64,000 bases of DNA, taken from Agaricus subrufescens. Taxonomy: Eukaryota > Basidiomycota > Agaricomycetes > Agaricales > Agaricaceae. The stretch is taken from positions 3,968,001 through 4,032,000 of the forward strand of contig CM057059.1 of the NCBI GenBank assembly GCA_029945375.1. The letters run 5' to 3'. Below are positions 53,276 through 64,000 of this stretch, piece after piece (position 1 is the first letter of the stretch; every line of letters begins with the position of its first letter). The notes below the pieces were generated by a model that was given only the letters and a program-made list of their open reading frames with translations, ran no database searches and was not told the origin of the DNA. A program made the translations under genes and the position numbers.

Positions 53276-55690
53276 ACATGTGGTCTACACCACCAAATTT
53301 GGATTAAATAACCTCATTGAAAATTCATTGAGAAATTAAATGAATAGTGTTTTTGACTCAAAAGCTGCCCAAATGTTGTCAGGTTTTCCATGGTTTTAAT
53401 TATAGTGCTGTGAGAACATAGCAAGCCAAGAATAAACATTCCCACTGTCAGCTTTATCTAGTATATATATAATCTGCTTGACAACTTTTGCTATTTTGAT
53501 GTATAGATTGGTCAATATATGTAAAGTAGATGATTTGGTTTTAGATTTGATGACATAGCAAACATCAGAAATGGTAGGTTTTACAGTTTGGGGTGAGTGG
53601 AAACCAATAGCTTTATCTCTTGCATTTGGAGCCTCAGATCTTTCAAGATAAAATATGGCTATTTTTTTGAACATACTATATTGTTAGTACAATTAAGTAA
53701 GCTATATTGTATGTGTATAAACAATTGAGAAAGACTGCCAGAGTAAAACTACCATCTTTGCAATAATTATAGTGGAATTTGCACAGGTACCAGACTGTGG
53801 TTATCATTAGCAAATTGATAAAATTAACCTAGACCTATGCAAGATTCAAGAAATGAGGTAAACTGCAGAGATTCAAATTCAATCAAATAGATAGTCAAAA
53901 AAAGACAGTATCAAACTAGCCCAATTATGTGAGATTTTCAACTGTTATAAACAGTGTGATGAAAACATTGCAAACCATTATATAACATTTAATTCTGGTA
54001 GCCTAGCATGTGGAGTAGAACACAGAATTTGGATTACATAACCTGATCAGAAACTGAGTGAGAAATTACATAAATAGTTTTTTTGATTCAAAAGCTGCCC
54101 TAATATTGTCAGGATTTTGACTGTTTTAATTGTTATGCAAGAAAAACATTGCAAAACATTATGTAAAGTTTAATCTGTTAGCCTAGCATGTGGGCTAGAA
54201 CAAAAAATTTGTATTATATACTCTGATAGGAAACTGAGTGAGAAATTAATTAAACAGTCTGTTTAACTCAAAAGCTGCTCTAACATTGTTAGGTTTTTAA
54301 CTGTTTTATTTATCATGCAAGAAAAACATGGCAAAATGTTATATAATATTTAAATCTCATAGCCTAGCATGTGGGCTAGACTACAAAAGTTGGAGTACAT
54401 AACATTATTGGAAACTAAGTAAGAAATTAAATAACAACTTCTTTTGATGCAAAAGCTGCCTCAACATTTTTAGAATTTCAACTGTTTGAATTATCATGCC
54501 ATGAAAATATTCCAAAACACTATGCAATATTTGAATCTGGTAGCATAGCATGTTGGCTAGGCCACAAAATTTGGATTACATAACTTGATCAGAAACTGAG
54601 TGAGAAATTAAATAAATAGTCTTTGTGACTCAAAAGCTACCCCAATATTGTCAAAATTGTAACTGTTTTAATTATAATGCAAGAAAAATAGTGCAAAACA
54701 TTATGAAATACTTAATTCTGTTAGCCTAGCATGCGGGCTAGAACACAAAACTTATATTATATAGTCTGATAGAAAATTGAGTGAGAAATTAATTAAACAG
54801 TCTTTTCAACTCAAAAGCTGCTCTAATATTCTCAGATTTTTAACTGTTTATTTATCATGCAAAAGTTACCCCAATATTTTCAGAATTTGAACTATTTGAA
54901 TTATCATGCTCCGATAACATTGCAAAACATTATGCAATATTTAAATCTGGTAGCATAGCATGGTGGCTAGGCCACAAAATTTGGATTACATAACTTGAGT
55001 AGAAACTGAGTGAGAAATTAAATAAATAGTCTTTTTGACTCAAAAGCTACCCTAATATTGTCAAAATTACAACTGTTTTAATTATCATGCAAGAAAAACA
55101 GTGCAAAACATTATGTAATCTTTAATTCTGCTGGCCTAGCATGTGGGCTAGAAAACAAAATTTATATTATATACCCTGATAGAAAACTGAGTGAGAAATT
55201 AAATAAAGAGTTCTTTTGATGCAAAAGCTGTCTTAATATTTTGACAATTCCAACTATTTGAATTATCATGCTCTGATAACATTGTAAAACATTATGCAAT
55301 ATTTAAATCTGGTAGCAGAGCATGTTGGCTAGGCCACAAAATTTGGATTACATAACTTGATTAGAAACTGAGTAAGAAATTAAATAAATAGTCTTTTTGA
55401 TTCAAAAGCTACCCCAATATTGTCAAAATTGTAACTGTTTTAATTATCATGCAAGAGAAATAGTGCAAAACATTATGAAATACTTAATTCTGTTAGCCTA
55501 GCATGTGGGCTAGAAAGAAACATTTGTATTATATACCCTGATAGGAAACTGATTGAGAAATTAATTAAACAGTCTATTCAACTCAAAAGCTGCTCTAATA
55601 TTATCAAGTTTTTAACTGTTTATTTATCATGCAGAAAAAACATTAAAAACCATTATATAATATTTCAATCTTGTGGCCTAGCATGTACGC
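53276..55690 (+). repeat. AT-rich satellite, forward arm (about 180-bp monomers)
   Basis: The landmark TAGC.TAGCATG recurs at about 54001, 54181, 54362, 54542, 54723, 54951, 55134, 55315, 55496 and 55675, spaced about 180 bp except for one 228-bp gap. Two monomer types alternate. One has GGCCACAAAATTTGGATTAC and CAAGAAAAACAGTG. The other has GAACACAAAATTTATATTAT and CTCTGATAACATTG. The higher-order unit is therefore about 360 bp. The first monomer (53276-53420) is separated from the rest by HSP70-like sequence. Confidence 0.92.
53430..53930. pseudogene. HSP70-like debris inside the satellite, forward arm
   Basis: 53540-53930 (plus) matches 9130-9500 of the HSP70-like pseudogene (DIANIRNGRFY; TTTGGAGCCTCA; GAGATTCAAATTCA). 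53430-53500, on the minus strand, matches the ADSGS..SWL region (8508-8548). Opposite orientations of the two pieces show rearrangement before spread. Confidence 0.7.
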
Positions 55691-58600
55691 GTGACTAAAA
55701 ACTATTTATTTAATTTCTCACTCAGTTTCTAATCAAGTTGTGTAATCCAACTTTTGTGGCCTGGCCACCATGCTATACTACCAGATTTAAATATTGCATA
55801 ATGTTTTGCAATGTTATCAGAACGTGATAATTCAAATAGTTGAAATTCTGAGAATATTGGGGTAACTTTTGTATCAAAAGAATTTTTTATTTAATTTCTC
55901 ACTCAGTTTTTTATCAGGGTATATAATACAAATTTGTTGTTCTAGCCTACATGCTAAGCTAACAGAATTAAATATTACATAATGTTTTGCACTGTTTTTC
56001 TTCCATGATAATTAAAACAGTTGTAATTTTGACAACATTGGGGCAGCTTTTGAGTCAAAAAGAGTATTTATTTAATTGCTCACTCAGTTTCTACTCAAGT
56101 TATGTAATCCAAGTTTTGTGGCCTAGCCACCATGCTGTACTACCAGATTTAAATATTGCATAATATTTTGCATTGTTATCAGAGTGTGATAATTCAAATA
56201 GTTCAAATTCTGAAAATATTGGGGTAATTTTTGCATCAAAAGAACTCTTTATTTAATTTCTCACTCAGTTTTCTATCAGGGTATATAATATAAATTTTGT
56301 GTTCTAGCCCACATGCTCAGCCAACAGAATTAAAGATTACATAATGTTTTGCACTGTTTTTCTTGCATGATAAATAAAACAGTTGTAATTTTGACAATAT
56401 TGGGGTAGCTTTTGAGTCAAAAACCCTATTTATTTAATTTCTCACGCAGTTTCTACTCAAGTTATGTAATTCAAATTTTGTGGCCTAGCCACCATGCTAT
56501 GCTACCAGATTTAGATATTGTATAATGTTTTGCAATGTTATCAGAACGTGATAATTCAAATAGTTGAAATTCTGAAAATATTGGGGTAATTTTTGCATCA
56601 AAAGAACTCTTTATTTAATTTCTCACTCAGTTTTCTATCAAGGTTTATAATACAAATTTTATGTTCTAGCTCACATGCTAGGCTAACAGAATTAAATATT
56701 ACATAATGTTTTGCACTGTTCTGCTTGCATGGTAATTAAAACAGTTAAAATCTTGACAATATTAGGGCAGTTTTTGAATCATAGTCTAGCTCACACTGAA
56801 AATATTGGGGTAACTTTTGCATCAAAAGAATGCGTTATTTACTTTCTCACTCAGTTTTCTATCAGTGTGTATAATATAAATTTTGTGTTCTAGCCCACAT
56901 GCTAGGCTAATAGTTGCAATATTTTTCTTGCATGATAATTCAAACAGGCAATGTTGGGTCAGCCTATATGTAAGTCAAACAGACTGTTTATTTAATTTCT
57001 CAGTCAATTTCATATCAGGTTATGTAATCTAAATTTTGTGTTCTAGCCTACATGCTGAGCTACCAGAATAAATGCTGCATAATACTTTGCTAGTTTCATA
57101 GCACTGTGTTTATAATAGTTGAAAACTCTACAATATTGGAGCAGTTTGATACTGTCTTCCTTTGGTCATCTGGTTTAGTAAACTTAAATCTCTGAATTTT
57201 GCCCTGTTGTCAAGTTTTGTATAGGTATAGGTTAACTTCTACAAGTCTACTATTTCTGATGTATACCATGTTATCAAATATAGGACTAAATTTGCTAGTT
57301 TATTTTCACCTGTTTATTTATTAAAATTGCAAAGATTGCCAAGCAGTTTATATATATACTGTATAAAGCTGATAGTGAGACTATTCATTCTTGGCTTGCC
57401 ATGTTTGCACAGCATGATATTTACAACAGTGGAAAACCTGACAATATTAGAGTAGCTTTTAAGTCAAAAAGACTGTTTATTTAAATTTTCACTCAGTTTC
57501 CAATCAGGTTATGTAATCAAAAAATTTGTTGTCAAGCCTCCATGCTAAGTGACAAGAATTAAATATTACATAATATTATGCACTGTTTTCATAGCATGAT
57601 AAGTCAAATAATTGAAATTCTGAAAATGTTGGGGCAGCTTTTGCATTACAAATTTGTTGTTCTAGCCTACATGCTAGGCTAACAGAATTAAGTATTATAT
57701 AATGTTTTGCACTATTCAAACAGTCAAAATCTTGACAATATTAGGGCAACTTTTGAATCATAGTCTAGCCCACATGCTAGGCTACAAGATTGAAATATTA
57801 TATAATGGTTTGCAATTTTTTTCTTGCATGATAAATAAACAGTTAAAAACCTGAGAATATTAGAGAAGCTTTTGAGTTGAAAAGACTGTTTAATTAATTT
57901 CTCACTCAGTTTTCTATCAGAGTATATAATATAAATTTTGTGTTCTAGCCCACATGCTAGGCTAAAAGAATTAAATATTACATAATGTTTTGCACTGTCC
58001 TTGTTGCATGATAATTAAAACAGTTACAATTTTGACAATATTAGGGTAGCTTTTGAGTCAAAAAGACTATTTATTTAATTTCTCACTCAGTTTCTACTCA
58101 AGTTATGTAATCCAAATTTTGTGGCCTAGCCACCATGCTATGCTACCAGGTTTAAATATTGCATAATGTTTTGCAATGTTATCGGAGCATGATAATTCAA
58201 ATAGTTGAAATTCTGAAAATATTGCAGTAACTTTTGTATCAAAAGAACTCTTTATTTAATTTCTCACTCACTTTTCTATCAGGGTATATAATACAAATCT
58301 GTTGTTCTAGCCTACATGCTGGGCTAACAGAATTAAATATTACATAATGTTTTGCACTATTTTTCTTCCATGATAATTAAAACAGTCAAAATCTGGACAA
58401 TATTAGGGCAACTTTGGAATCATAGTCTAGCCCACATGCTAGGCTAAAATAATTAAATATTACATAATGTTTTGCACTGTCCTTCTTGCATGATAATTAA
58501 AATAGTTACAATTTTGACAATATTACAGTAGTTTTTGAGTCAAAAAGAGTATTTATTTAATTTCTCACTCAGTTTCTAATCAAGTTATGTAATCCAAATT

Positions 58601-59205
58601 TTGTGACCTAGCCAACATGCTATGCTACCACATTCAAATATTGCATAATGTTTTGCAATGTTATCAGAACGTGATAATTCAAATAGTTGAAACTCTGAAA
58701 ATATTGGGGTAACTTTTGCATCAAAAGAACTCTTTATTTAATTTCTCACTCGGTTTTCTATCAGAGTATATAATACAAATTTGTTGTTCTAGCCTACATG
58801 CTAGGCTAACAGAATTAAAGATTACATAATGTTTTGCACTGATTTTCTTGCATGATAATTAAAACAGTTGTAATTTTGACAACATTGGGGCAGCTTTTGA
58901 GTCAAAAAGACTATGTATTTAATTTCTCACTCAGTTTCTACTCAAGTTATGTAATCCAAATTTTGTAGCCTAGCCACTATGCTATGCTACCAGATTCAAA
59001 TATTGCATAATGTTTTGCAATGTTATCAGAGCATGATAATTCAAATAGTTGAAATTCTGAAAATATTGGGGCAACTTTTGCATCAAAAGAACTCTTTATT
59101 TAGTTTCCCACTCAGTTTTCTATCAGGGTATATAATATAAATTTTGTGTTCTAGCCCACATGCTAGGCTAACAGAATTAAATATTACATAATATTTTGCA
59201 CTGGT
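55691..59205 (-). repeat. AT-rich satellite, inverted arm
   Basis: The same two monomer types continue in reverse orientation from about 55690, where GCATGTACGCGTGACTAAAAA marks the switch. Monomer landmarks (CATGCTA.GCTA) recur about every 180 bp to 59205, with some partial units (about 56785, 57720, 58420). Identity to the forward arm is high and alternation of the two types is kept. Confidence 0.92.
57140..57420. pseudogene. HSP70-like debris inside the satellite, inverted arm
   Basis: 57145-57265 is the reverse complement of 53800-53935 and of the HSP70-like C-terminal region near 9430-9500 (CATCTGGTTTAGT.AA.TT.AATCT). 57350-57405 carries the GCTGATAGTGAG.CTATTCATTCTTGGCTT block seen at 8512. 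It is arranged as the mirror image of the forward-arm insert. Confidence 0.7.
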
Positions 59206-59209
59206 TTCC

Positions 59210-60511
59210 TCAAGTAGCTTCAAGTAGCTTCAAGTAGCCAAACCTTTTGCTGATGTGGAGGTGGTGGCAGTGCTGCTGCGTGGCATGAGAGCTGTGTGGC
59301 ACACATGTGACTGTTGAGAGACCTGGGCTCAGCAATTTGAGAGCCTCAAATTGCTGAGCAGAGCCCCTTTGCACAGTCCTGTAGCTTGCTGCCTCTGCCT
59401 TGCACGCAGCTACCAACTGCTGGCAGGACTTGGCCCTTGCCTCTGCCTCCTTCAAGCCAGCAACTTGCAAGTTTTGGTGGCCACCCCCTACAACTTGAAG
59501 GTGACCCAGTAGTAAGCTGCCTGCTGCTCCCTCTCTCTTTGCAGCTGCCAGTGCCCTCTTTGGAGATTGCAGCTGCAAGCAGTGCTAGTGGTGTGCTCAG
59601 CAGCTTGTGCAGCTGCAGGCTGATGGTGCCTGGCCTTTTTCCTTCTGTGGGCTGGTGGCAATCCACCCAGCGAGGCAGTTGCTGCCTTTGCTGGATTGCA
59701 GGCCCTGGTGTAGATTAGCAAACCTGGTGATATATCTTCTATACTTTGTGCATAATTGAATCAAATGTTTTTGGTTTTGAGCAAAATGCCCCAGCATTTA
59801 TTAAGCCTGCAGTATAGCTGGAGCAGGGGAGAAAGCAATGCAACTGCATGATTCTGGCTGCCCACTTTCCAGCACAATTGTGCTGCACCTCTGCTTCCTT
59901 TTCACTGTTGTGTCCTGCTCCTCAAAGTACTCATTTTTTTTAGCGCAAGCCACCAGCTCCCAGAGCTCCTGGATAGATTTGCATTAGCAATGTGCAAGTG
60001 CCAGCTGCCTTGTGCTGAATCAACTCTTGGTAAGTTTTGCTTATGATATGTGCTAGCCTATTTAATTAATGGCTGCCTCAGCAGCACTTTCCAGAAGCTG
60101 TTGCCTGTGTGATAGTTTGCAGTTTGGCACCTTCCAGGTGGTACTTTTCTCTTAACAAATATCTCTCTTCATCATGCTGTGCAGTGTTCAGGCCCCTCTT
60201 GGCTAGAGCTTTAGCATGCTCTAGGTATGGTACTGACCTCTCTTCCTTTATTATAGTTGTTCTCACTTTTCTCAGGTGTAGGCAAGTGATTACCTGTTTT
60301 AGAAGTTGGCTACTAGGTGTGTCCACCCAAGCACCCAGTCTTCCCATACTTTGAAGTCCACTAGAATTGTCTTGACTAGCTGGGCCAAGGTTGATATTAT
60401 TTGTAGTTCCTCAAATTTGTTTGTGTTTTCTAGCAGTCTTTGGACTGCAAAAAGTTCAGCAGACAGGGATGTTTGGGGCCCAGGGGTCCTTTTGGCCAGT
60501 TCAATATTCAA
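59210..60511 (-). pseudogene. Unrecognised decayed coiled-coil gene
   Basis: Minus-strand coding-like blocks in shifting frames: LSAELFAVQRLLENTNKFEEL (60511 downward), KVRTTIIKEERS and EERYLLREKYHLEGAKLQ (about 60347-60078), ARHHQPAAAQAAEH and KEAEARAKSCQQLVAACKAE (59721-59345). The composition is Ala/Gln/Glu/Arg-rich, suggesting long coiled coils. Repeated stops prevent one product. No family was recognised. Confidence 0.4.
59327..59359. other. Perfect 15-bp hairpin
   Basis: GCTCAGCAATTTGAG, AGC, CTCAAATTGCTGAGC: a 15-bp perfect inverted repeat with a 3-nt loop, in the decayed coding region just past the satellite. Confidence 0.75.
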
Positions 60512-60676
60512 TTCTCTTGAGTATACTCTGCTACCAGCCTAAGCTGGGGTAGTTCCTTGGTTCTTGCATGCACCCACTATGTAGGCCTTCTTTTTTTTTG
60601 CGCGGATCTCACAGTTGAGCTCCATATTGTCCTCACCTGTTGGAGGGGGTGCAGCCTGAGAGTTAGCTTTGCCCAT
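60512..60676. other. No feature seen
   Basis: A short gap between decayed coding sequence and the candidate LTR, with a T-run at 60592-60599 and no other signal. Confidence 0.3.
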
Positions 60677-61054
60677 TGTGACGACCCTCAGTGTAATGAT
60701 GAAGTTACACCAAAGAATGATTTAGAGTCTTCACTTAAGTAGCACACCTGGGAATAAAACCAGACAAGCTACTCTCTTTGGTAAAGAGGCAAAAACTGCT
60801 TCAAACTATCTACAACAGGGTTTATATATGATGACATAGTAAAGTAACAAATAAAGGTAAAGAAAATAAACGGAGAAATAAGCATAAGGAGTAAATGGGC
60901 TGAAAAGTATCCTAGTGGAATCACAATCATAGCTCTCACAGCTACATATGCCCTCCTGGACTTGAGAAGAAAGTCCACTTATTAGAACACTTGCAAGCCC
61001 ATGTAAAGGGGGTGACAAGCGTGAGAACAACATCTTGTGAGATCACAATCAACA
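60677..61054. repeat. Candidate LTR starting TGTGACGACC
   Basis: TGTGACGACCCTCAGTG is a typical start for fungal and plant gypsy LTRs, and the stretch ends near ATCACAATCAACA, giving about 378 bp with TG...CA. No second copy or target duplication was found in the window, so the boundaries are uncertain. Confidence 0.35.
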
Positions 61055-62300
61055 AACCACATTGTTGGGTTCACCCTTAGCATCTTGGTCTCCCATTTCC
61101 ACATCATTGTCTCCTCCTGGGGTACCATCAACCGTCGATACACTGCTGCTAGGAGCAGGAATGTACATAATTGGAGAGGCTAGGAGCTGAGGATAATGAA
61201 GATCCACCACCGCTCTTAGTGGAGGAGTGAGTAGACACACTGGAGAGGGCCGGTGGCAAGCCAGGTGCCTCATGGGGTGCATCTCCCAAACTTAATCTGT
61301 TCATACAACACTTCAATCCAGCAATAATGGGTAGGCAAGCATTTGCCATTGACATCCCAAATCTTGAGAGGCTCAATGCCAGGAGTGCCAGAGGTAGAGC
61401 CAATTACAGGGGTACTGGTTGCTGAGGTAGCACAGGAGTTTTTGAGTGAATTGGGAGAGTGAGTACCAGCTTCAGAATCACCAGAGGAGTTCACATCTGA
61501 ATTCCTAGATTTCCTCTGCTCACAACATGATAAGCAAGGTCTTCCATGGCCTGGACCACCTCTCCGTCCTCCACCACAAGGAACTCCATGTCCACCAAAG
61601 CTACTGCAACCTCAACCTGAGGTATATCCTCTTTACCCACAGTGACGACCTCTTTGAGTGGGATAGCTATTGTTCTCAGGTACTGAACCATACATGCTGT
61701 AAGTTTCCGCACAGAACTGTTCTGTGAATGCATTGACAATCCCTGCACTAGCATCCTGAGTGGGAGTAGGAGGTTGTGTATACCCAGCACCAACATACTG
61801 GTTACCTCAGTGGTAGTATGTCAAATTGTTGGGGAATGATGACAGGGGGTTCTGTGCAAGGGCTGGGGATTGGGCAATGAACAAATCAGGTGCCAACATA
61901 AGTGTAGGATGTCCCAACAAGTCAGTCAGAGTAATCATGGCAATGCCAGGTGGCACAGGGAGGTGATACTTCCCATCTGTGTCATGTTGATGTTTGATCA
62001 AGAACTACATATAGCCATTGGGTATCATTGCTTGCCCAGCAACAAATTTGCTACACTGTATACAAGTGGCAAGGGCCAAGTATTGTTCAACACAGTTGGG
62101 GTCAACATCATAATCAAAGAACCAGTGGGAGGACATGTTGGTGGGGGAGGTGTCTCTACTCCTCTGAGCCAGCAGCATACCCTTTAAATGAAGTACAGGA
62201 ATAGGGTCACTCTTCTCAAGTCCCGATCCACTCATATTTTGGTGACATGTGTTTTTTTTGCAAGTCCAAGATTGATTTAGCTCTGAACAATTCAAAGTAC
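61049..62300 (-). pseudogene. Unrecognised decayed minus-strand coding sequence
   Basis: Coding-like blocks in several frames: SHWFFDYDVDPNCVEQYLAL (about 62130), PPGIAMITLTDLLGHPTLML (61945), STPVIGSTSGTPGIEPLKIW and NGKCLPTHYCWIEVLYEQIK (61390-61290), ending near DNDVEMGDQDAKGEP (61090). Ser/Thr/Gly-rich linkers separate them. No family was identified, and it could be host or transposon derived. Confidence 0.35.
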
Positions 62301-62349
62301 TGAGTGATGGCTTCTAGGTTTGCAACCTCATGGTACAGTAGCCATATGC

Positions 62350-64000
62350 TGTTATGGCCCCAGCTGTTTTACACATGAAAATATATGTTTAATGTGGCTA
62401 GGCATATGTATTAGGCTTGAGAATGAACAATTGGTCACCCTGTTAGAGATAAGATTGGTCAAGGGCATATGTGAAGACAGGTTGAACTAGGGATCAGTCA
62501 AGATTGCATCCGTGATTCCTAACAGGAAAACCATACTGTTAGGGGAAATATAATCACATTTGAGGACTTTAAAACGGAAGTCTCGAGACTGAGTCCAGGG
62601 CAACTTTATTGGGAAATTTCATCAAGACTGGCTATGGGATGGCTTGAGGACTTAGAGGAGCGCAGTTCTTTTAGCGGACCTTATGCTCAACTGAATCTAT
62701 AATTACTACCTGCCTAATGGGGAAGGACTAGGAAATAAGTGAATTACACATGTTGAGACTGAATAAATCTGAAGCGAGATTGTTGGGATTGTTGGTCAAG
62801 ACTCTGGATCAGGCAGCAATAGTGATAATCTTGAAGCAACTAAAGGCAAGATAGAAGCTGCGAGATTGTTGGGATTGTTGGTCAAGACTCTAGATCAGGC
62901 AGCAATAGTGATAATGTTATATCCCGTTTCCAGAACTTTCCGATCATTCCCGACGTTTCCTTTTCTATCTAGAATGTTCCATTTCCATTTCCGGTATGTT
63001 CCAAGGTATCCCGCTGTCAAGTTTCCTTTCAATGGGATCTGCTCAGGACCATTGTCTTTTGGGTTCCTTTAATTGGTAAGTCCGCTTCCCGGAACCGGTA
63101 GTGGTTGGCTGGTTATGCCATAGTTCCCTTTCCGGAACTACAGTTGCGCTCCCGCGGTCGCTCTACGACCAATGCAATGCGGGCCATAACTTTCCAACGG
63201 CCAACGCGACTGTATCTGGATTGGTACTCATCCCTATTGTGATGCGATTGCTATATCTCTATTCCGATTCCTATTTCTATTTTCCGCAACTATTCCTTTT
63301 CCGTAATTTACTCCTGTATATCTTCGTATATAAGTTCCGCATTCCTGTATCTATTCCTCAGTCTGAAATTGACTTAGATTCTATTCCCTCTTGATTCCTA
63401 TCTTCCCGCTAAGCGTTCCGCAACTCGTGTTCTATTCCGCTATCACTTTCTAGGCATCCGGAACCCGCTGGAGGGCACAGTGCGCCTTCGCGTCGCTGAG
63501 GCCAACGCCTATCCCCAAATCAGAACCGCCTAGTTCCGACTCTGCGGTCATAGTCTTAACAGATAATCTTGAAGCAACTAAAGGCGAGATAGAAGCATAG
63601 TCTAATCGAGGACATCTTATCGACGGGATAATCAGTGGGGGGTGCACCTCGAGAGTTTCTAGACTAGGGTCTAGGGTTAGAAGCTCGTTAGCCAATGAGG
63701 AGTGGAAGATTAGGCAAGTGCAATGTTCGGTCGAGGAGACTGAATAGTCGAGACTGTTGATTGGAGGAGAAAGATGAGTCGAGGAAACTATACCCATTCA
63801 GTGCTGGATACGGACTTGGTTATCTGTTTCATATTTGTTTATTTTGTCTCAGTTTTTTATTGTGTATCATATATAGTCGCCAGTCGCAGACGAGGTTTGG
63901 GATCGAATCTTTGCCCAAGCGCTGTGCGAGTAAAATCGAGTTTGGTTAAACTTCGCAGTGTTCTAAGCATTTCTTAAGTTCTTTCTTGACTCAGAAGGTC
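62350..64000 (+). repeat. Gypsy-A-family LTR, interrupted, runs off the window
   Basis: It begins TGTTATGGCCCCAGCTG and follows the 1.4-kb LTR family. An 86-bp tandem duplication (62774-62859 and 62860 onward) and a solo LTR insertion (62915-63561) lengthen it. It resumes at 63567 and reaches the window edge inside the shared 62-codon open frame region (63761-63949). More CGs remain here after 63600 than in the 44447 copy. Confidence 0.88.
62915..63561 (+). repeat. Solo LTR (647 bp) with GATAA target duplication
   Basis: TGTTATATCCCG...GTCTTAACA is flanked by GATAA at 62910-62914 and 63562-63566. The host LTR is continuous when it is removed. No internal element sequence is present, so it is a recombination product. 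It is CpG-rich. Its CpG-depleted relative is at 11344-11660. Confidence 0.93.

Noticed and set aside
60677..61054. Solo LTR with target duplication
   Set aside because: Only a candidate: no matching 4-6 bp duplication at either plausible end and no second copy in the window.
1..64000. tRNA, rRNA, CRISPR and bacterial-type operon signals
   Set aside because: The only T-arm-like sequence (36888) lacks the rest of a tRNA; tandem repeats lack unique spacers; gene structure is eukaryotic.

Overview
The window looks like a transposon-dense, gene-poor stretch of a basidiomycete (Agaricomycete-type) fungal genome. The evidence is the combination of mobile families (Ty1/copia, Ty3/gypsy chromovirus, Tc1, Plavaka-type CACTA, Tad-like LINEs with C-terminal RNase H and zinc motifs, Crypton-like tyrosine recombinase), short introns of about 50-60 nt, HSP70-like (HSPA12-type) relics and a phenylalanine ammonia-lyase fragment. 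I found no intact, confidently identifiable housekeeping gene, no tRNA, no rRNA and no CRISPR array. Almost everything is a mobile element, its relic, or satellite DNA.

Layout: 1-6878 is host DNA with a 228-bp tandem repeat, split by a 5'-truncated LINE on the minus strand (14-bp target duplication). That LINE is itself split by a 387-bp Tc1-derived MITE and a full copia element (1388-6344). 6879-9545 holds HSP70-like pseudogene pieces in opposite orientations with an array of heat-shock-element-like repeats between them. 9569-11177 is a complete Tc1 element with an intact DD34E transposase. 11344-14770 has a CpG-stripped LTR relic and a second, decayed copia element. 14771-28916 holds two opposed LTRs and a 13-kb gypsy element read on the minus strand. 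Its gag-pol is broken, and it carries a spliced plus-strand (antisense) gene between pol and the 3' LTR.

29288-37061 is a young chromodomain gypsy element on the minus strand, with 154-bp LTRs differing at 2 positions and a TTATA target duplication. It carries a long third ORF (29580-31724) after pol, and this is the best candidate here for an undescribed component. It interrupts a region of Plavaka relics (37085-38740). 38913-44446 holds an unrecognised spliced minus-strand gene, a small two-exon gene, the PAL fragment, a LINE 3' end and low-information DNA. 44447-46968 is an inverted recent copy of the gypsy LTR plus gag start. 46969-50813 is an internally deleted LINE with a poly(A) tail, and 50845-51826 is a Crypton-like recombinase relic.

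53276-59205 is an AT-rich satellite of about 180-bp monomers in two alternating types (about 360-bp higher-order unit). It inverts orientation at about 55690 and contains HSP70-like debris in both arms. 59210-64000 holds unrecognised decayed minus-strand coding sequence, a candidate LTR, another copy of the 1.4-kb gypsy LTR, and inside that a clean 647-bp solo LTR.

A theme runs through the window. Inactivating stops in the copia and chromodomain gypsy elements are nearly all TGA, at positions where Arg is expected, and LTR pairs differ mainly by CG to TG/CA. This indicates CpG-directed C-to-T decay (methylation or a RIP-like process) acting on older repeats, with the youngest elements still CpG-rich.
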